From the NCBI RefSeq assembly GCF_900111405.1, contig NZ_FOHJ01000007.1, positions 1 to 64,000 of the forward strand: a stretch of 64,000 bases of DNA. The letters run 5' to 3'. A model generated the notes under the pieces. The model was not told the DNA's origin. It was given only the letters and a program-made list of their open reading frames with translations, and did not search any database. The stretch comes from Salinibacillus kushneri. GTDB lineage: Bacteria; Bacillota; Bacilli; Bacillales; Alkalibacillaceae. Shown here one piece after another: positions 35,180 to 42,661 of the stretch; the first letter of the stretch is position 1; each line of letters opens with the position of its first letter. The position numbers and the translations under genes were made by a program.

Positions 35180-35285
35180 GGTGCCTGTCACCACCCGGAT
35201 TTTGTCGAAAAAACCTGGCATCTGCAAATGGTGTCAGGTTTTTCTGTCGACAAAGTTCGCGCTTTTTCGGGTGGTGACAGGCACC
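35180..35285. repeat. 106-bp REP/BIME-like palindromic element
   Basis: GGTGCCTGTCACCACCCG (35180-35197) and its exact reverse complement (35268-35285) enclose a second inverted pair (AACCTGGCATC / GGTGTCAGGTT). The sequence type is that of Bacillaceae palindromic repeats often linked to REP-associated transposases; no such gene is in the window. It fills almost the whole gap between the convergent YpzG-like gene and yfhH. Confidence 0.88.
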
Positions 35286-35287
35286 TC

Positions 35288-35638
35288 CTACTTCTCCGGA
35301 GGTATGTAATTTCCAAGCATGGAAATTGGCAGTGCTTCTTGTTCTGTATCTATCGCAATTGGGTTGCCTTCTTTATCTACACGTTTTCCCCAGGCAAAGA
35401 TTCCGTTCCTGTAATCAATTTTGAAATAATGATTAGGTGTATTTTCAATTTCGTAAATATCCCCTGATTCATAAGCGGAAGGATCCATCATATATGCTTT
35501 TGCCATCATCATTTTGCGTTCATAAACGGCATACTCATTAATCATTCCTAACTGTTCAGCCTTTTGTGCTTTTTCCGTAAGTTTTGCAATTTCCTCACGC
35601 AGCTGTTCGACTGTCATATCACTGTATCTGGTTTCCAT
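35288..35638 (-). CDS. yfhH: YfhH family protein (DUF1811)
   Basis: This 116-residue cytoplasmic protein matches B. subtilis YfhH in length and position beside recX. It has an N-terminal helical hairpin (residues 5-50, including TVEQLREEIAKLTEKAQKAE) and a C-terminal SH3-like beta part (IYEIENTPNHYFKIDY). Function is unknown. AAAGGGAG precedes ATG. It is 17 bases downstream of recX and should be cotranscribed. Confidence 0.9.
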   Translation of the reverse strand: METRYSDMTVEQLREEIAKLTEKAQKAEQLGMINEYAVYERKMMMAKAYMMDPSAYESGDIYEIENTPNHYFKIDYRNGIFAWGKRVDKEGNPIAIDTEQEALPISMLGNYIPPEK

Positions 35639-35655
35639 TATTTCATCTCCCTTTA

Positions 35656-36477
35656 TTACGCTTCAGAATCAACGTGTTCATCAAGAAAGGCATCAATTTT
35701 GTCCATTTCAAAACCTTTTCGATATAAACCTGCTTTAATTTTCTGTTTAAGCTCAAAACCCTCTGCTTTACGCTGATATTTTCCAAGTAGCTTTAACCCT
35801 TGATGAATAACAGCTTCCTGTTCAGCTTCATGATCACGATAATTATCCTTTGCTTCCTGTAACATATCACGAATGACTTCTGAAGAGAACCCCTTTTGAA
35901 CCAGGGTAGCCTGGACAGACTGAATTTGCTGTTGAAAAGATTTTTTTGTACTGGAGCTAAGCTTTTTATCAACAACTTTTTTCACTTTTTCCCTTTGTTT
36001 TTCCGGGGTAAATACTGAAATGGCCTCTTCTGCTATGGAAGCAGTGATTCCTTTTTCCATTAGCTCCTTCTTTAATAACAAAGGACCTTTACTCGAAGTA
36101 TTCATTCTTGACCGAACAAACGTATAGGCAAACTCGCGATCATCCACATATCCTTCCTGCTTAAGCTTATGGATAACTTGTTGAATTTGCTCCACTTCTG
36201 CCTCTTTTTTTCGCAAATAGTCGGTTAATTCTTTTTCCGAGCGTATGCGATAGCTTAATAAATTGATGGCCATGCCATAAAATTTATGAATTTCGTCCTG
36301 AGCTTTCAAAGACTCCATAGTTGCCTGATCAAGCTCCATGCCTTTCCGCAGACCATATTTAACCAGTATATCCTCATCCACACTAAATGCGTAATGTTCG
36401 CCTTTCCCTTCATCTATAAAAATATTGAATCGATTTTTTCTTTTCTTTTGTGTTGTAATTTTGGAGATTTTAGCCAA
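35656..36477 (-). CDS. recX: RecA regulator RecX
   Basis: RecX binds RecA filaments and modulates strand exchange. The 273-residue protein is of the long Bacillus type, with a beta-rich N-terminal part (about 1-55) and three-helix RecX repeats: AINLLSYRIRSEKELTDYL, REFAYTFVRSRMNTSSKGP and later two degenerate repeats. The start is TTG 36477, seven bases after GGGGGA. It is followed by yfhH. Confidence 0.94.
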   Translation of the reverse strand: MAKISKITTQKKRKNRFNIFIDEGKGEHYAFSVDEDILVKYGLRKGMELDQATMESLKAQDEIHKFYGMAINLLSYRIRSEKELTDYLRKKEAEVEQIQQVIHKLKQEGYVDDREFAYTFVRSRMNTSSKGPLLLKKELMEKGITASIAEEAISVFTPEKQREKVKKVVDKKLSSSTKKSFQQQIQSVQATLVQKGFSSEVIRDMLQEAKDNYRDHEAEQEAVIHQGLKLLGKYQRKAEGFELKQKIKAGLYRKGFEMDKIDAFLDEHVDSEA

Positions 36478-36656
36478 AGCATATTCCCCCTCTACCGCTA
36501 TTATAACATACCGTAATCAGCAAAAAGTATAGAGACAGAAGCATATCGGGCAATGCTTTAGACCGTTAAAGTGTATGAAGCTATACATATACACCCACGT
36601 TTTGGGCATGTTAGGAAAGAAAGGAAAAATTCATCTAAAAAGGCTGGTGGGTTTAC

Positions 36657-36782
36657 ATGGCTAAGCAGAGGAAAACACATGACGAGAAGAGATTTAATCT
36701 GTCTAAGACACAACAAGTATTGTATCAGCACGAATTTAAAAAGGCTGATAAGGTATTTAATCAGAGTAGAACCAAATCTTAG
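36657..36782 (+). CDS. yfhE: YfhE family small protein
   Basis: This 41-residue basic product (MAKQRKTHDEKRFNLSKTQQ at its start, VLYQHEFKKADK later) fits the YfhE family, which neighbours recX in Bacillus. GGTGG lies several bases before ATG 36657. Function is unknown. The DnaA-box cluster begins nine bases after its stop codon. A longer frame in another phase (36571-36786) covers the same DNA but has no ribosome-binding site. Confidence 0.82.
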   Translation: MAKQRKTHDEKRFNLSKTQQVLYQHEFKKADKVFNQSRTKS

Positions 36783-36790
36783 TTAAGAGT

Positions 36791-36962
36791 TGTTGATAAA
36801 AGTTATTCACAAAGCTGTGCACAATGTGAATAATTCAAATGAATGCGATGATAATCACATACCACTTGTGAACAAAAAAGTGTGTACAACTGGCATCGTT
36901 TCTGTGGATAATGTGTATAAGTATTGAATTTATTATGTATAAAGCATAGAATATGTGGACAA
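36791..36962. other. Cluster of nine DnaA-box-like sites
   Basis: Four exact TTATNCACA sites: 36803-36811 (+, TTATTCACA), 36825-36833 (-, TTATTCACA), 36903-36911 (-, TTATCCACA, the perfect box) and 36912-36920 (-, TTATACACA). Four TTGTNCACA sites: 36816-36824, 36867-36875, 36881-36889 and 36954-36962 (all -). One TTATCAACA at 36791-36799 (-). No dnaA, dnaN or rpmH is near, so this is not oriC. It resembles the non-origin DnaA-box clusters known in B. subtilis. The first two exact boxes also form an inverted repeat with 13 bases between. Confidence 0.75.
36924..36952 (+). promoter_or_regulatory. Promoter of the putative small RNA
   Basis: TTGAAT (36924-36929), a 17-bp spacer and TAGAAT (36947-36952). 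A DnaA-box-like site lies directly before it (36912-36920) and another covers the expected start point (36954-36962). Confidence 0.55.
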
Positions 36963-37097
36963 TAATGTTAATAAGTGATTGTCAATGCTCTATGTTTTGC
37001 CGAGTCTCTCGGCAAGAGATTCCTCCCCTTTAACCATATAGTCCCCATTGACAATCATTGACTCGATTTTGCGGCTGGTTATTCAGCCGCTTTTTTT
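36959..37097 (+). ncRNA. Putative structured CU-rich small RNA
   Basis: The roughly 139-nt stretch can form a 12-bp perfect long-range stem TGATTGTCAATG (36976-36987) / CATTGACAATCA (37046-37057), enclosing a perfect 8-bp hairpin TTGCCGAG-TCT-CTCGGCAA (36997-37015) and a single-stranded GATTCCTCCCCTTTAACC (CCTCCCC at 37022-37028) complementary to Shine-Dalgarno sites. It ends in GCGGCTG / CAGCCGC (37071-37090) and seven T residues. No frame with a ribosome-binding site fits. It could be a base-pairing riboregulator; I do not recognise an existing family. Confidence 0.55.
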
Positions 37098-37145
37098 GTT
37101 CTTCTTTAGAGCTTCATGTTTCCCGGACTCTACTTGAACCTATAT

Positions 37146-37243
37146 AAAAAGGACTGCTTCTGTGGTGACTCCCAAAAGTTAGATTTTCACTCTAACTTTT
37201 TGGGGGCACCACATTCCCTTAATTTTCGGAAGCAGTCCTTTTT
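37146..37243. repeat. 98-bp nested palindrome with IS3-like ends; acts as terminator of nagZ
   Basis: Outer arms AAAAAGGACTGCTTC (37146-37160) / GAAGCAGTCCTTTTT (37229-37243) are perfect. Inside, TGTGGTGACTCCCAAAAGTT (from 37161) pairs with the stretch ending GGGGGCACCACA (37191-37213) over 23 bases with few mismatches and a seven-base loop. TG...CA ends and the CCCAAAAAGTTAGA motif recall IS3/IS150-group terminal repeats placed back to back. The left T-tract on the minus strand directly follows the nagZ stop codon. Confidence 0.75.
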
Positions 37244-37244
37244 A

Positions 37245-38945
37245 TTAATTCGCTATCTTCTTAATGGATTCGTTAAGCTCGGCTATATCTTGATAAGCAA
37301 CTTCCTTATCATTTAGGCCATATTTCTGCTTTAAAGCTATTATTCGATTGACGCTCTCATTGATTCGTTCTTCCCCTATTTCACCAACAGTAACCGCTTG
37401 CTTCATCGCTTCGAATGTTTCCACGATCTTATCATAACCTCGGCTCACTAATATAATATCGCTTCCTGCTTTGACGGATTTCACTGCGGCATTCCCAGTG
37501 TGATAATGGCCATCAATTGCATCCATTACCATATCGTCGGTTATCACGACACCATCAAAATTTAACTCATTTCTCAATACATCAGTAATAATCGGCTTGG
37601 ACATCGATGAAGGATATTCTTCATCCAGCTGTGGAAATAATATATGCGCCACCATTACCATATCTGCACCCTCATTAATTGCATTGGTAAATGGAATTAA
37701 TTCCATTTGTTGAAGCTCTCTTACGCTCTTATCAATCTTCGGTAGCTCTAAATGAGAATCTACTGATGTGTCACCATGACCAGGAAAATGCTTGATTACT
37801 GAAATAACATTTTCATCCGCCATTCCTTTAATCGTCTGGACTCCAAGCTTACTTACTAAAGAAGGGTCATTACTAAAGGAACGGTCCCCAATAACTGGAT
37901 TATTCGGATTACTATTCACATCCATGACAGGTGCAAAATTTAAATTCATTCCAAAAGCCTTTAATTCCTGCCCTAAAATTTTTCCAATCTGATACGAAAG
38001 CTTAGGATTCTCTCGCTGGCTGATTTCTTGATTTGTAGGCAGTCCTTCAATTCCAGGTAGCCTTTCTACACGACCACCTTCTTGGTCAACCGATAAAAAT
38101 AACGGAACTTTATTGGATGCATTGGTCCGCTTTAACCCATTCACTAAATCAAGCGATTGGCCAACACTGGTTAAATTCTCACTGAAGAAGATAACTCCTC
38201 CAACTTTATAATCCTCAATTAATTTTATCGTTTCTGGATTAGTCGTTGTCCCTTCAATCCCAGCCATAATCATTTGCCCAATTTTTTCATCAAGACTCAT
38301 GGATTCCACTAGACTAGGGGCATCCATTTCAATATTCGCTACATCTGTGTAAACGGAGATATGATGAACAGCAGGATTTGGATTAGCGTCAGTTGGAAGT
38401 GGTAGAATCCATTTTAACTGGTAATTCTCACTCACATTGTAAACAAGAATAATTTGATCTACCTGTTCATCTTCATAGTACCGTTCTTCATCTGGATTTC
38501 CTTTTTCTTGTTTAATGTCCTCTAGCTTTATCTCTTGCAAATCATTATGAAAGGAACGAACGTCAAATACAGTGTTTTTCGTATACCCAAAGTTTGTGTC
38601 CTCATAATCGATATAAACCCCATCACCAGCTGTTATCGAGTTCAAAGGCTCTCCCCACTCACTTTTAATTTCACCAATATTTGATTTTCCAGCAATAACC
38701 GATTCCCCCGGCACTCTCCCCTCTATTGCACATTGAAAGACCTCGTCAACAAGCTCTATTGAGGAATTATCCATTGGTTCTTCTTTATCATCAAAATCGT
38801 CCTCTATTTCTGATGCATCATTGGCATTATTCGTCTCATTAGCATTATCTGCATTGTCATACAGAAGTGTATGATTTAATAGAAAAGCTCCTAAAATAAA
38901 GAGAAAGACTAACACAACTCCAGTATAAAAAAGCGTTTTTTTCAT
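37245..38945 (-). CDS. Beta-N-acetylglucosaminidase (GH3, NagZ-like) with N-terminal DUF4309
   Basis: The 566-residue protein starts with a membrane anchor or signal segment (about 5-24), an Asp/Asn/Glu-rich linker, a DUF4309/YjgB-type domain (about 65-205; FQCAIEGRVPGESVIAGKSN, FGYTKNTVFDVRSF) and a GH3 catalytic domain (about 210-555; VGGVIFFSENL, SVDQEGGRVERL, IKHFPGHGDTSVDSHLELP, VITDDM). The KHFPGHG-DSH motif carries the His-Asp pair of Gram-positive NagZ and cuts GlcNAc from muropeptides outside the cell. B. subtilis NagZ instead has a C-terminal domain, so this arrangement differs. GGGGAG lies ten bases before ATG. It is alone. Confidence 0.9.
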   Translation of the reverse strand: MKKTLFYTGVVLVFLFILGAFLLNHTLLYDNADNANETNNANDASEIEDDFDDKEEPMDNSSIELVDEVFQCAIEGRVPGESVIAGKSNIGEIKSEWGEPLNSITAGDGVYIDYEDTNFGYTKNTVFDVRSFHNDLQEIKLEDIKQEKGNPDEERYYEDEQVDQIILVYNVSENYQLKWILPLPTDANPNPAVHHISVYTDVANIEMDAPSLVESMSLDEKIGQMIMAGIEGTTTNPETIKLIEDYKVGGVIFFSENLTSVGQSLDLVNGLKRTNASNKVPLFLSVDQEGGRVERLPGIEGLPTNQEISQRENPKLSYQIGKILGQELKAFGMNLNFAPVMDVNSNPNNPVIGDRSFSNDPSLVSKLGVQTIKGMADENVISVIKHFPGHGDTSVDSHLELPKIDKSVRELQQMELIPFTNAINEGADMVMVAHILFPQLDEEYPSSMSKPIITDVLRNELNFDGVVITDDMVMDAIDGHYHTGNAAVKSVKAGSDIILVSRGYDKIVETFEAMKQAVTVGEIGEERINESVNRIIALKQKYGLNDKEVAYQDIAELNESIKKIAN

Positions 38946-39029
38946 GCGTAACTCGCTCCCCTGTAAAATCCACGTACTTTATTAGACGAACTGATTACTC
39001 AATTTGTCTCACACTTTTATAAAATCATA

Positions 39030-39058
39030 TTGATAAAATTTTTTAGTGGGACTATAAT
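39030..39058 (+). promoter_or_regulatory. Promoter of tRNA-Ala
   Basis: TTGATA (39030-39035), a 17-bp spacer and TATAAT (39053-39058), 14 bases before the tRNA. Confidence 0.85.
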
Positions 39059-39071
39059 GAAGGTATACTTT

Positions 39072-39144
39072 GGGGCATTAGCTCAGTCGGGAGAGCGCTT
39101 GTCTGGCAGACAAGAGGTCAGCGGTTCGAGCCCGCTATGCTCCA
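39072..39144 (+). tRNA. tRNA-Ala (anticodon GGC)
   Basis: A 73-nt cloverleaf: acceptor GGGGCAT / ATGCTCC with the G3-U70 pair that marks tRNA-Ala, D-arm GCTCAGTCGGGAGAGC, anticodon arm CTTGT-CTGGCAG-ACAAG with anticodon GGC, T-arm AGCGGTTCGAGCCCGCT, discriminator A. The 3' CCA is not encoded. It is a solitary tRNA gene with its own promoter. Confidence 0.96.
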
Positions 39145-39674
39145 TTATTCTTAAATCTCCTGTCTTACAAGGGATTTGATTTTCCCTCTTTTCTCCTATT
39201 TGAGTATATGTTAAAAAATATTTTTCCCCGTTCGACAAAACACAATTACGAATCGCAATAAAAAAGAAATTGTAGAGCCTTCCAGGTCAAAATAGACCTA
39301 ATTACTATATAACATTTGCTTACATTCATTTATTAATCATGAAAATTAGTTTATTCCAAAATTCCAATCATGCCGTTTCAACTTCTGGTTAATCAAACAG
39401 AATTTCATCTCATTACCAAGCTTAGAAGCTTAAACCGACGAAACTTCTAAACCTTAACAAAAAAGCCAGTCCCCCTTATATCCTCCACCAAATCCATAAC
39501 TGTCTCCCTTCTACATTTTTAAGCAGAAGATCACCAGCAGAGATTAGCATAGTTCATGTTTAGCATCTGCTTTTCCCATTTTCATCCACAATTTTTCCAA
39601 TATTTTAGCCCTTTCTCCAACTTCTTAAGTGGTAACAATAAAAGTACATTCACTTAAAGAAGAGGAGAATGATG
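39145..39674. other. Long intergenic stretch, nothing assigned
   Basis: About 530 bases of AT-rich DNA between tRNA-Ala and the LysM protein gene. No frame with a ribosome-binding site or shared repeat was found. It must hold the LysM gene promoter, perhaps of a sporulation sigma factor, but I cannot point to it. No remnants of an integrase or attachment repeat of the tRNA 3' end were noticed. Confidence 0.45.
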
Positions 39675-41426
39675 ATGTTCCAAAATCATAAATTAGAGAA
39701 AACCGACGATGGTTATAACGTTATATTATATCTTGAACCAAACCAGACCGAATTTGCAAAAGAACTGGGAGCTGGATATGATCCGACTTTAGAAACTGAC
39801 TTAAAAAAAGGTGCCGTTCATTATTTACGGACTAAAGTTCCCAATCTGAGAGTAAATGTCGTAAAAGTTATGATGGGATCGATGATTATTGCATCTATTC
39901 CTCTTACCCAAGGAATGTTTGCCAATCCTGCTGAAGCAAGCAGCATTACGAAGGTTAAAAGTCAAAACCTTACTTATACTGTCGCAAATGGAGACACCCT
40001 TTATTCGATAGCAAAGAGATTTAATATAAACGTTGATGATATCAAAAAAGCGAATAATCTTCCCGGAAACACCATCAAAACAGGGCAATCCTTAACGATT
40101 CCGACGGCATCCTACACGGTAAAAGGCGGAGACACCCTTTATCGTATTGCTCAAAATCATCAAACCAACATTGATGTGATTATGAAGGCAAATCACTTCA
40201 CTGAGCCCACAATTTTTGCCGGGCAGAGCTTATTCATTCCAACTTCTATCCAAAAAGAAGAAGAAGCCACCCCTCAACCAGTATTAGTAGACTCATCCCA
40301 TACTGTTGAGGCTGGCGATACACTCTATCGTATTGCTAATCAATATGGTATTTCTGTAGATGAATTGAAACATGCAAATGGGCTTACATCCAATACAATT
40401 GGGATTGGACAAACATTAGCCATACCGAAACCACAGGAAAATGAAACGCCTAAGCAATCAACGAACTATTCTGTACAAGCCGGTGATTCTCTCTTTCTAA
40501 TTGCTAAAAAATTTGGTACATCAGTGGATCAAATTAAACAAACAAATGGATTAACGTCAATTTTAATTCGGATTGGACAAGTGCTGACCATCCCAGCTGC
40601 TCAAACCCAAACTGAAAAACCTGTTTTAGCTGATGATGCTACCTATACCGTAAAAGCTGGTGATACGCTGATTGGTATTGCAGCTTTCCATAACACCACA
40701 GTTCAGGCCATTAAAGAAACAAATGGACTCCCTTCTGATAGGATTCGTGTTGGACAAATATTAACCATACCAGGTCACGTCTCAGAACCTGGTACAGACA
40801 GAGAAACCCAAGAATCAACCCCTACAAAACGAATTACGTATAAAACACATACCGTACAAGCAGGTGATAATATTTGGGCATTAAGTACAACATATGGTAT
40901 CCCACAGGCTGAGCTTTTAAGGGCTAATAACCTGACGAACAACTCCACATTATCGATAGGTCAAACGCTCAGAATCCCGGTTCATGAAATTGGCGTACAT
41001 CCAACAGTCAGCGAAAGGCATGGTGAATATCTGGATTGGTGGACAGAAGCTCAATACGTCTTCCCAATAGACATAACTGCTAAAGTTACTGACTTTACTA
41101 CAGGTATATCCTTTTATGTAACACGAACAATTGGGGCGAATCATGCAGATGTTGAGCCTTCGAGTTCAAAGGATACAGAGATTATAAAAGAAATCTGGGG
41201 AGGAGATTTTAGCTGGAAGGAACGCGCCGTACTGGTGGAGGTTAACGGTCATAGAATTGCAGCTTCCATGACATCTATGCCTCATGACATTGAATATATT
41301 AAGGATAATAACTTTAATGGTCACACAGATATTCATTTTAAAAATAGCACCCGTCACAATGATGGTCAAGTTAATCCACGGCATCAGGAACAAATTCAAA
41401 TTGCTGCCGGTTTAATCCAATCTTAA
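39675..41426 (+). CDS. Six-LysM cell-wall or spore protein with conserved C-terminal domain
   Basis: About 583 residues. An N-terminal charged region of about 60 residues (KLEKTDDGYNVILYLEPNQT) precedes a hydrophobic stretch (about 62-92, ending NPAEAS), then six LysM repeats (about 100-143, 147-190, 210-253, 268-311, 327-370, 394-438) and a C-terminal domain (about 455-583) with YLDWWTEAQYVFPI and HTDIHFKNSTRHNDG. LysM repeats bind GlcNAc-containing glycans. The hydrophobic segment is unusually far from the N terminus for a signal peptide, so it may be a transmembrane anchor or the protein may be delivered to the spore. ATG 39675 is seven bases after GAGGAG. Confidence 0.82.
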   Translation: MFQNHKLEKTDDGYNVILYLEPNQTEFAKELGAGYDPTLETDLKKGAVHYLRTKVPNLRVNVVKVMMGSMIIASIPLTQGMFANPAEASSITKVKSQNLTYTVANGDTLYSIAKRFNINVDDIKKANNLPGNTIKTGQSLTIPTASYTVKGGDTLYRIAQNHQTNIDVIMKANHFTEPTIFAGQSLFIPTSIQKEEEATPQPVLVDSSHTVEAGDTLYRIANQYGISVDELKHANGLTSNTIGIGQTLAIPKPQENETPKQSTNYSVQAGDSLFLIAKKFGTSVDQIKQTNGLTSILIRIGQVLTIPAAQTQTEKPVLADDATYTVKAGDTLIGIAAFHNTTVQAIKETNGLPSDRIRVGQILTIPGHVSEPGTDRETQESTPTKRITYKTHTVQAGDNIWALSTTYGIPQAELLRANNLTNNSTLSIGQTLRIPVHEIGVHPTVSERHGEYLDWWTEAQYVFPIDITAKVTDFTTGISFYVTRTIGANHADVEPSSSKDTEIIKEIWGGDFSWKERAVLVEVNGHRIAASMTSMPHDIEYIKDNNFNGHTDIHFKNSTRHNDGQVNPRHQEQIQIAAGLIQS

Positions 41427-41561
41427 CCAGGATTAGACTGGCAGCTCTTTCATTTGACTCCAAAGCTGATGAACATAATTTGTTAAACCCATTTTAAAAA
41501 CTTTAATGAAACCATTTATCAGTACACAACGTATTGCCTAAGAAAAAGGAGTTTACAGGAT

Positions 41562-41750
41562 ATGTTTGAAATAAACTGGGCGTTACTTGCTCCCTTATTT
41601 ATTGTGGAATTCATATTATTAGCTGTAGCACTTATTGATTTAATCCGAATAGATGAAACAAATGGACCAAAATGGGTATGGGCAGTTATCTGTATTTTCA
41701 TTAGTATCTTAGGACCTGTTCTCTACTTTATTTTCGGAAGGAGGCCATAG
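41562..41750 (+). CDS. YxlE-like PLDc_N membrane protein
   Basis: The 62-residue protein has two hydrophobic helices (about 5-26 and 38-58) and ends PVLYFIFGRRP, the PLDc_N signature of short proteins such as YxlE. AAAAAGGAG precedes ATG. It is two bases from the start of the ABC ATPase gene, as yxlE is next to yxlF in B. subtilis. It is probably a subunit or partner of the ABC system. Confidence 0.85.
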   Translation: MFEINWALLAPLFIVEFILLAVALIDLIRIDETNGPKWVWAVICIFISILGPVLYFIFGRRP

Positions 41751-41752
41751 GC

Positions 41753-42661
41753 ATGTCTTTAATGGAAGTTGATGGTTTAACAAAAGCATTTGATGGAAAG
41801 GAAGTGGTCAAAGATTTATCTTTTGGTTTAAAGACCGGAACATGCGTTGCCCTTCTGGGTCCAAATGGTGCCGGGAAGACGACTACATTGCGTATGCTTG
41901 CCGGATTTACCCATCCTACTGCCGGCACTATACAATTTGATCAGCAATCTCTAACCACAGATATTCGTCAATACGTTGGCTACTTACCTCAATTTCCCAC
42001 TTTTCATACCTGGATGAGTGGCCTGGAATTTTTGGTTTACGTCGGGCAGTTATCTTATTTAACGAATGCTGAGGCAACAGATCGTGCCAATGAATTACTT
42101 GAAAAAGTAGGCCTGGAGGATGCCAAAAAGCAAAGAATCAAAAAGTATTCAGGGGGGATGAAGCAGCGTCTCGGAATTGCGCAGGCCCTCATCAATAAAC
42201 CTAAACTTATTATCCTCGATGAACCTGTTTCAGCCCTTGATCCAATAGGTAGACGCGAGGTATTAAACCTCATGATGGACTTGAAAAAGGATGCCACCAT
42301 CCTGTTTTCAACTCATATTTTAAATGATGCTGAAGAAGTTAGTGATGAACTTTTGTTACTTCATCACGGTGAGCTTGTAGAACAGGGAGCATTGGAAAAT
42401 TTAAATCATCTTGATCAAACAGGAAAAATTCAATTGAATTTTTCCGTCTATCCGGAAAAATTGGAGAGCCAATTGAAAAACTTATCTTCCATTAAGCATA
42501 TAAAGCCTGTGGGACAAGGCGTAGAAGTCGTTGTGAGTGACATGGATGTTGCCAGAATTGAAATTTTACAGTTAGTGATGACAAAGGAATGGCCGCTAAC
42601 GAAATTTGAGCAGGCAAAAACCACATTAGAAGATGTGTTTATGAAGGTGGTGAATTCCTGA
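41753..42661 (+). CDS. YxlF-like ABC transporter ATP-binding protein
   Basis: The 302-residue ATPase has Walker A GPNGAGKTT, the signature KYSGGMKQRLGIA, Walker B LIILDEPVSALDP and the H-loop STHI, plus a roughly 80-residue C-terminal extension typical of ABC-2 exporters. GGAGG lies eight bases before ATG 41753. The stop overlaps the start of the permease gene by one base. The set is like YxlF/YxlG. Confidence 0.92.
   Translation: MSLMEVDGLTKAFDGKEVVKDLSFGLKTGTCVALLGPNGAGKTTTLRMLAGFTHPTAGTIQFDQQSLTTDIRQYVGYLPQFPTFHTWMSGLEFLVYVGQLSYLTNAEATDRANELLEKVGLEDAKKQRIKKYSGGMKQRLGIAQALINKPKLIILDEPVSALDPIGRREVLNLMMDLKKDATILFSTHILNDAEEVSDELLLLHHGELVEQGALENLNHLDQTGKIQLNFSVYPEKLESQLKNLSSIKHIKPVGQGVEVVVSDMDVARIEILQLVMTKEWPLTKFEQAKTTLEDVFMKVVNS

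Noticed and set aside
36571-36786. Plus-strand frame of 71 codons over yfhE
   Set aside because: yfhE in another phase has the recognisable product and the ribosome-binding site.
36791-36962. The DnaA-box cluster as oriC
   Set aside because: No dnaA, dnaN, rpmH or gyrase genes are near and no clear DNA-unwinding element is combined with it; the region belongs to the rrn-distal recX backbone.
36990-37075. Minus-strand frame MIVNGDYMVKGEESLAERL inside the putative small RNA
   Set aside because: It looks somewhat protein-like, but it is about 22 codons long, has no ribosome-binding site and a stop just upstream; kept as a caveat to the RNA call.
39072-39674. tRNA-Ala as an attachment site of an integrated element
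   Set aside because: No integrase gene and no noticed direct repeat of the tRNA 3' end downstream.
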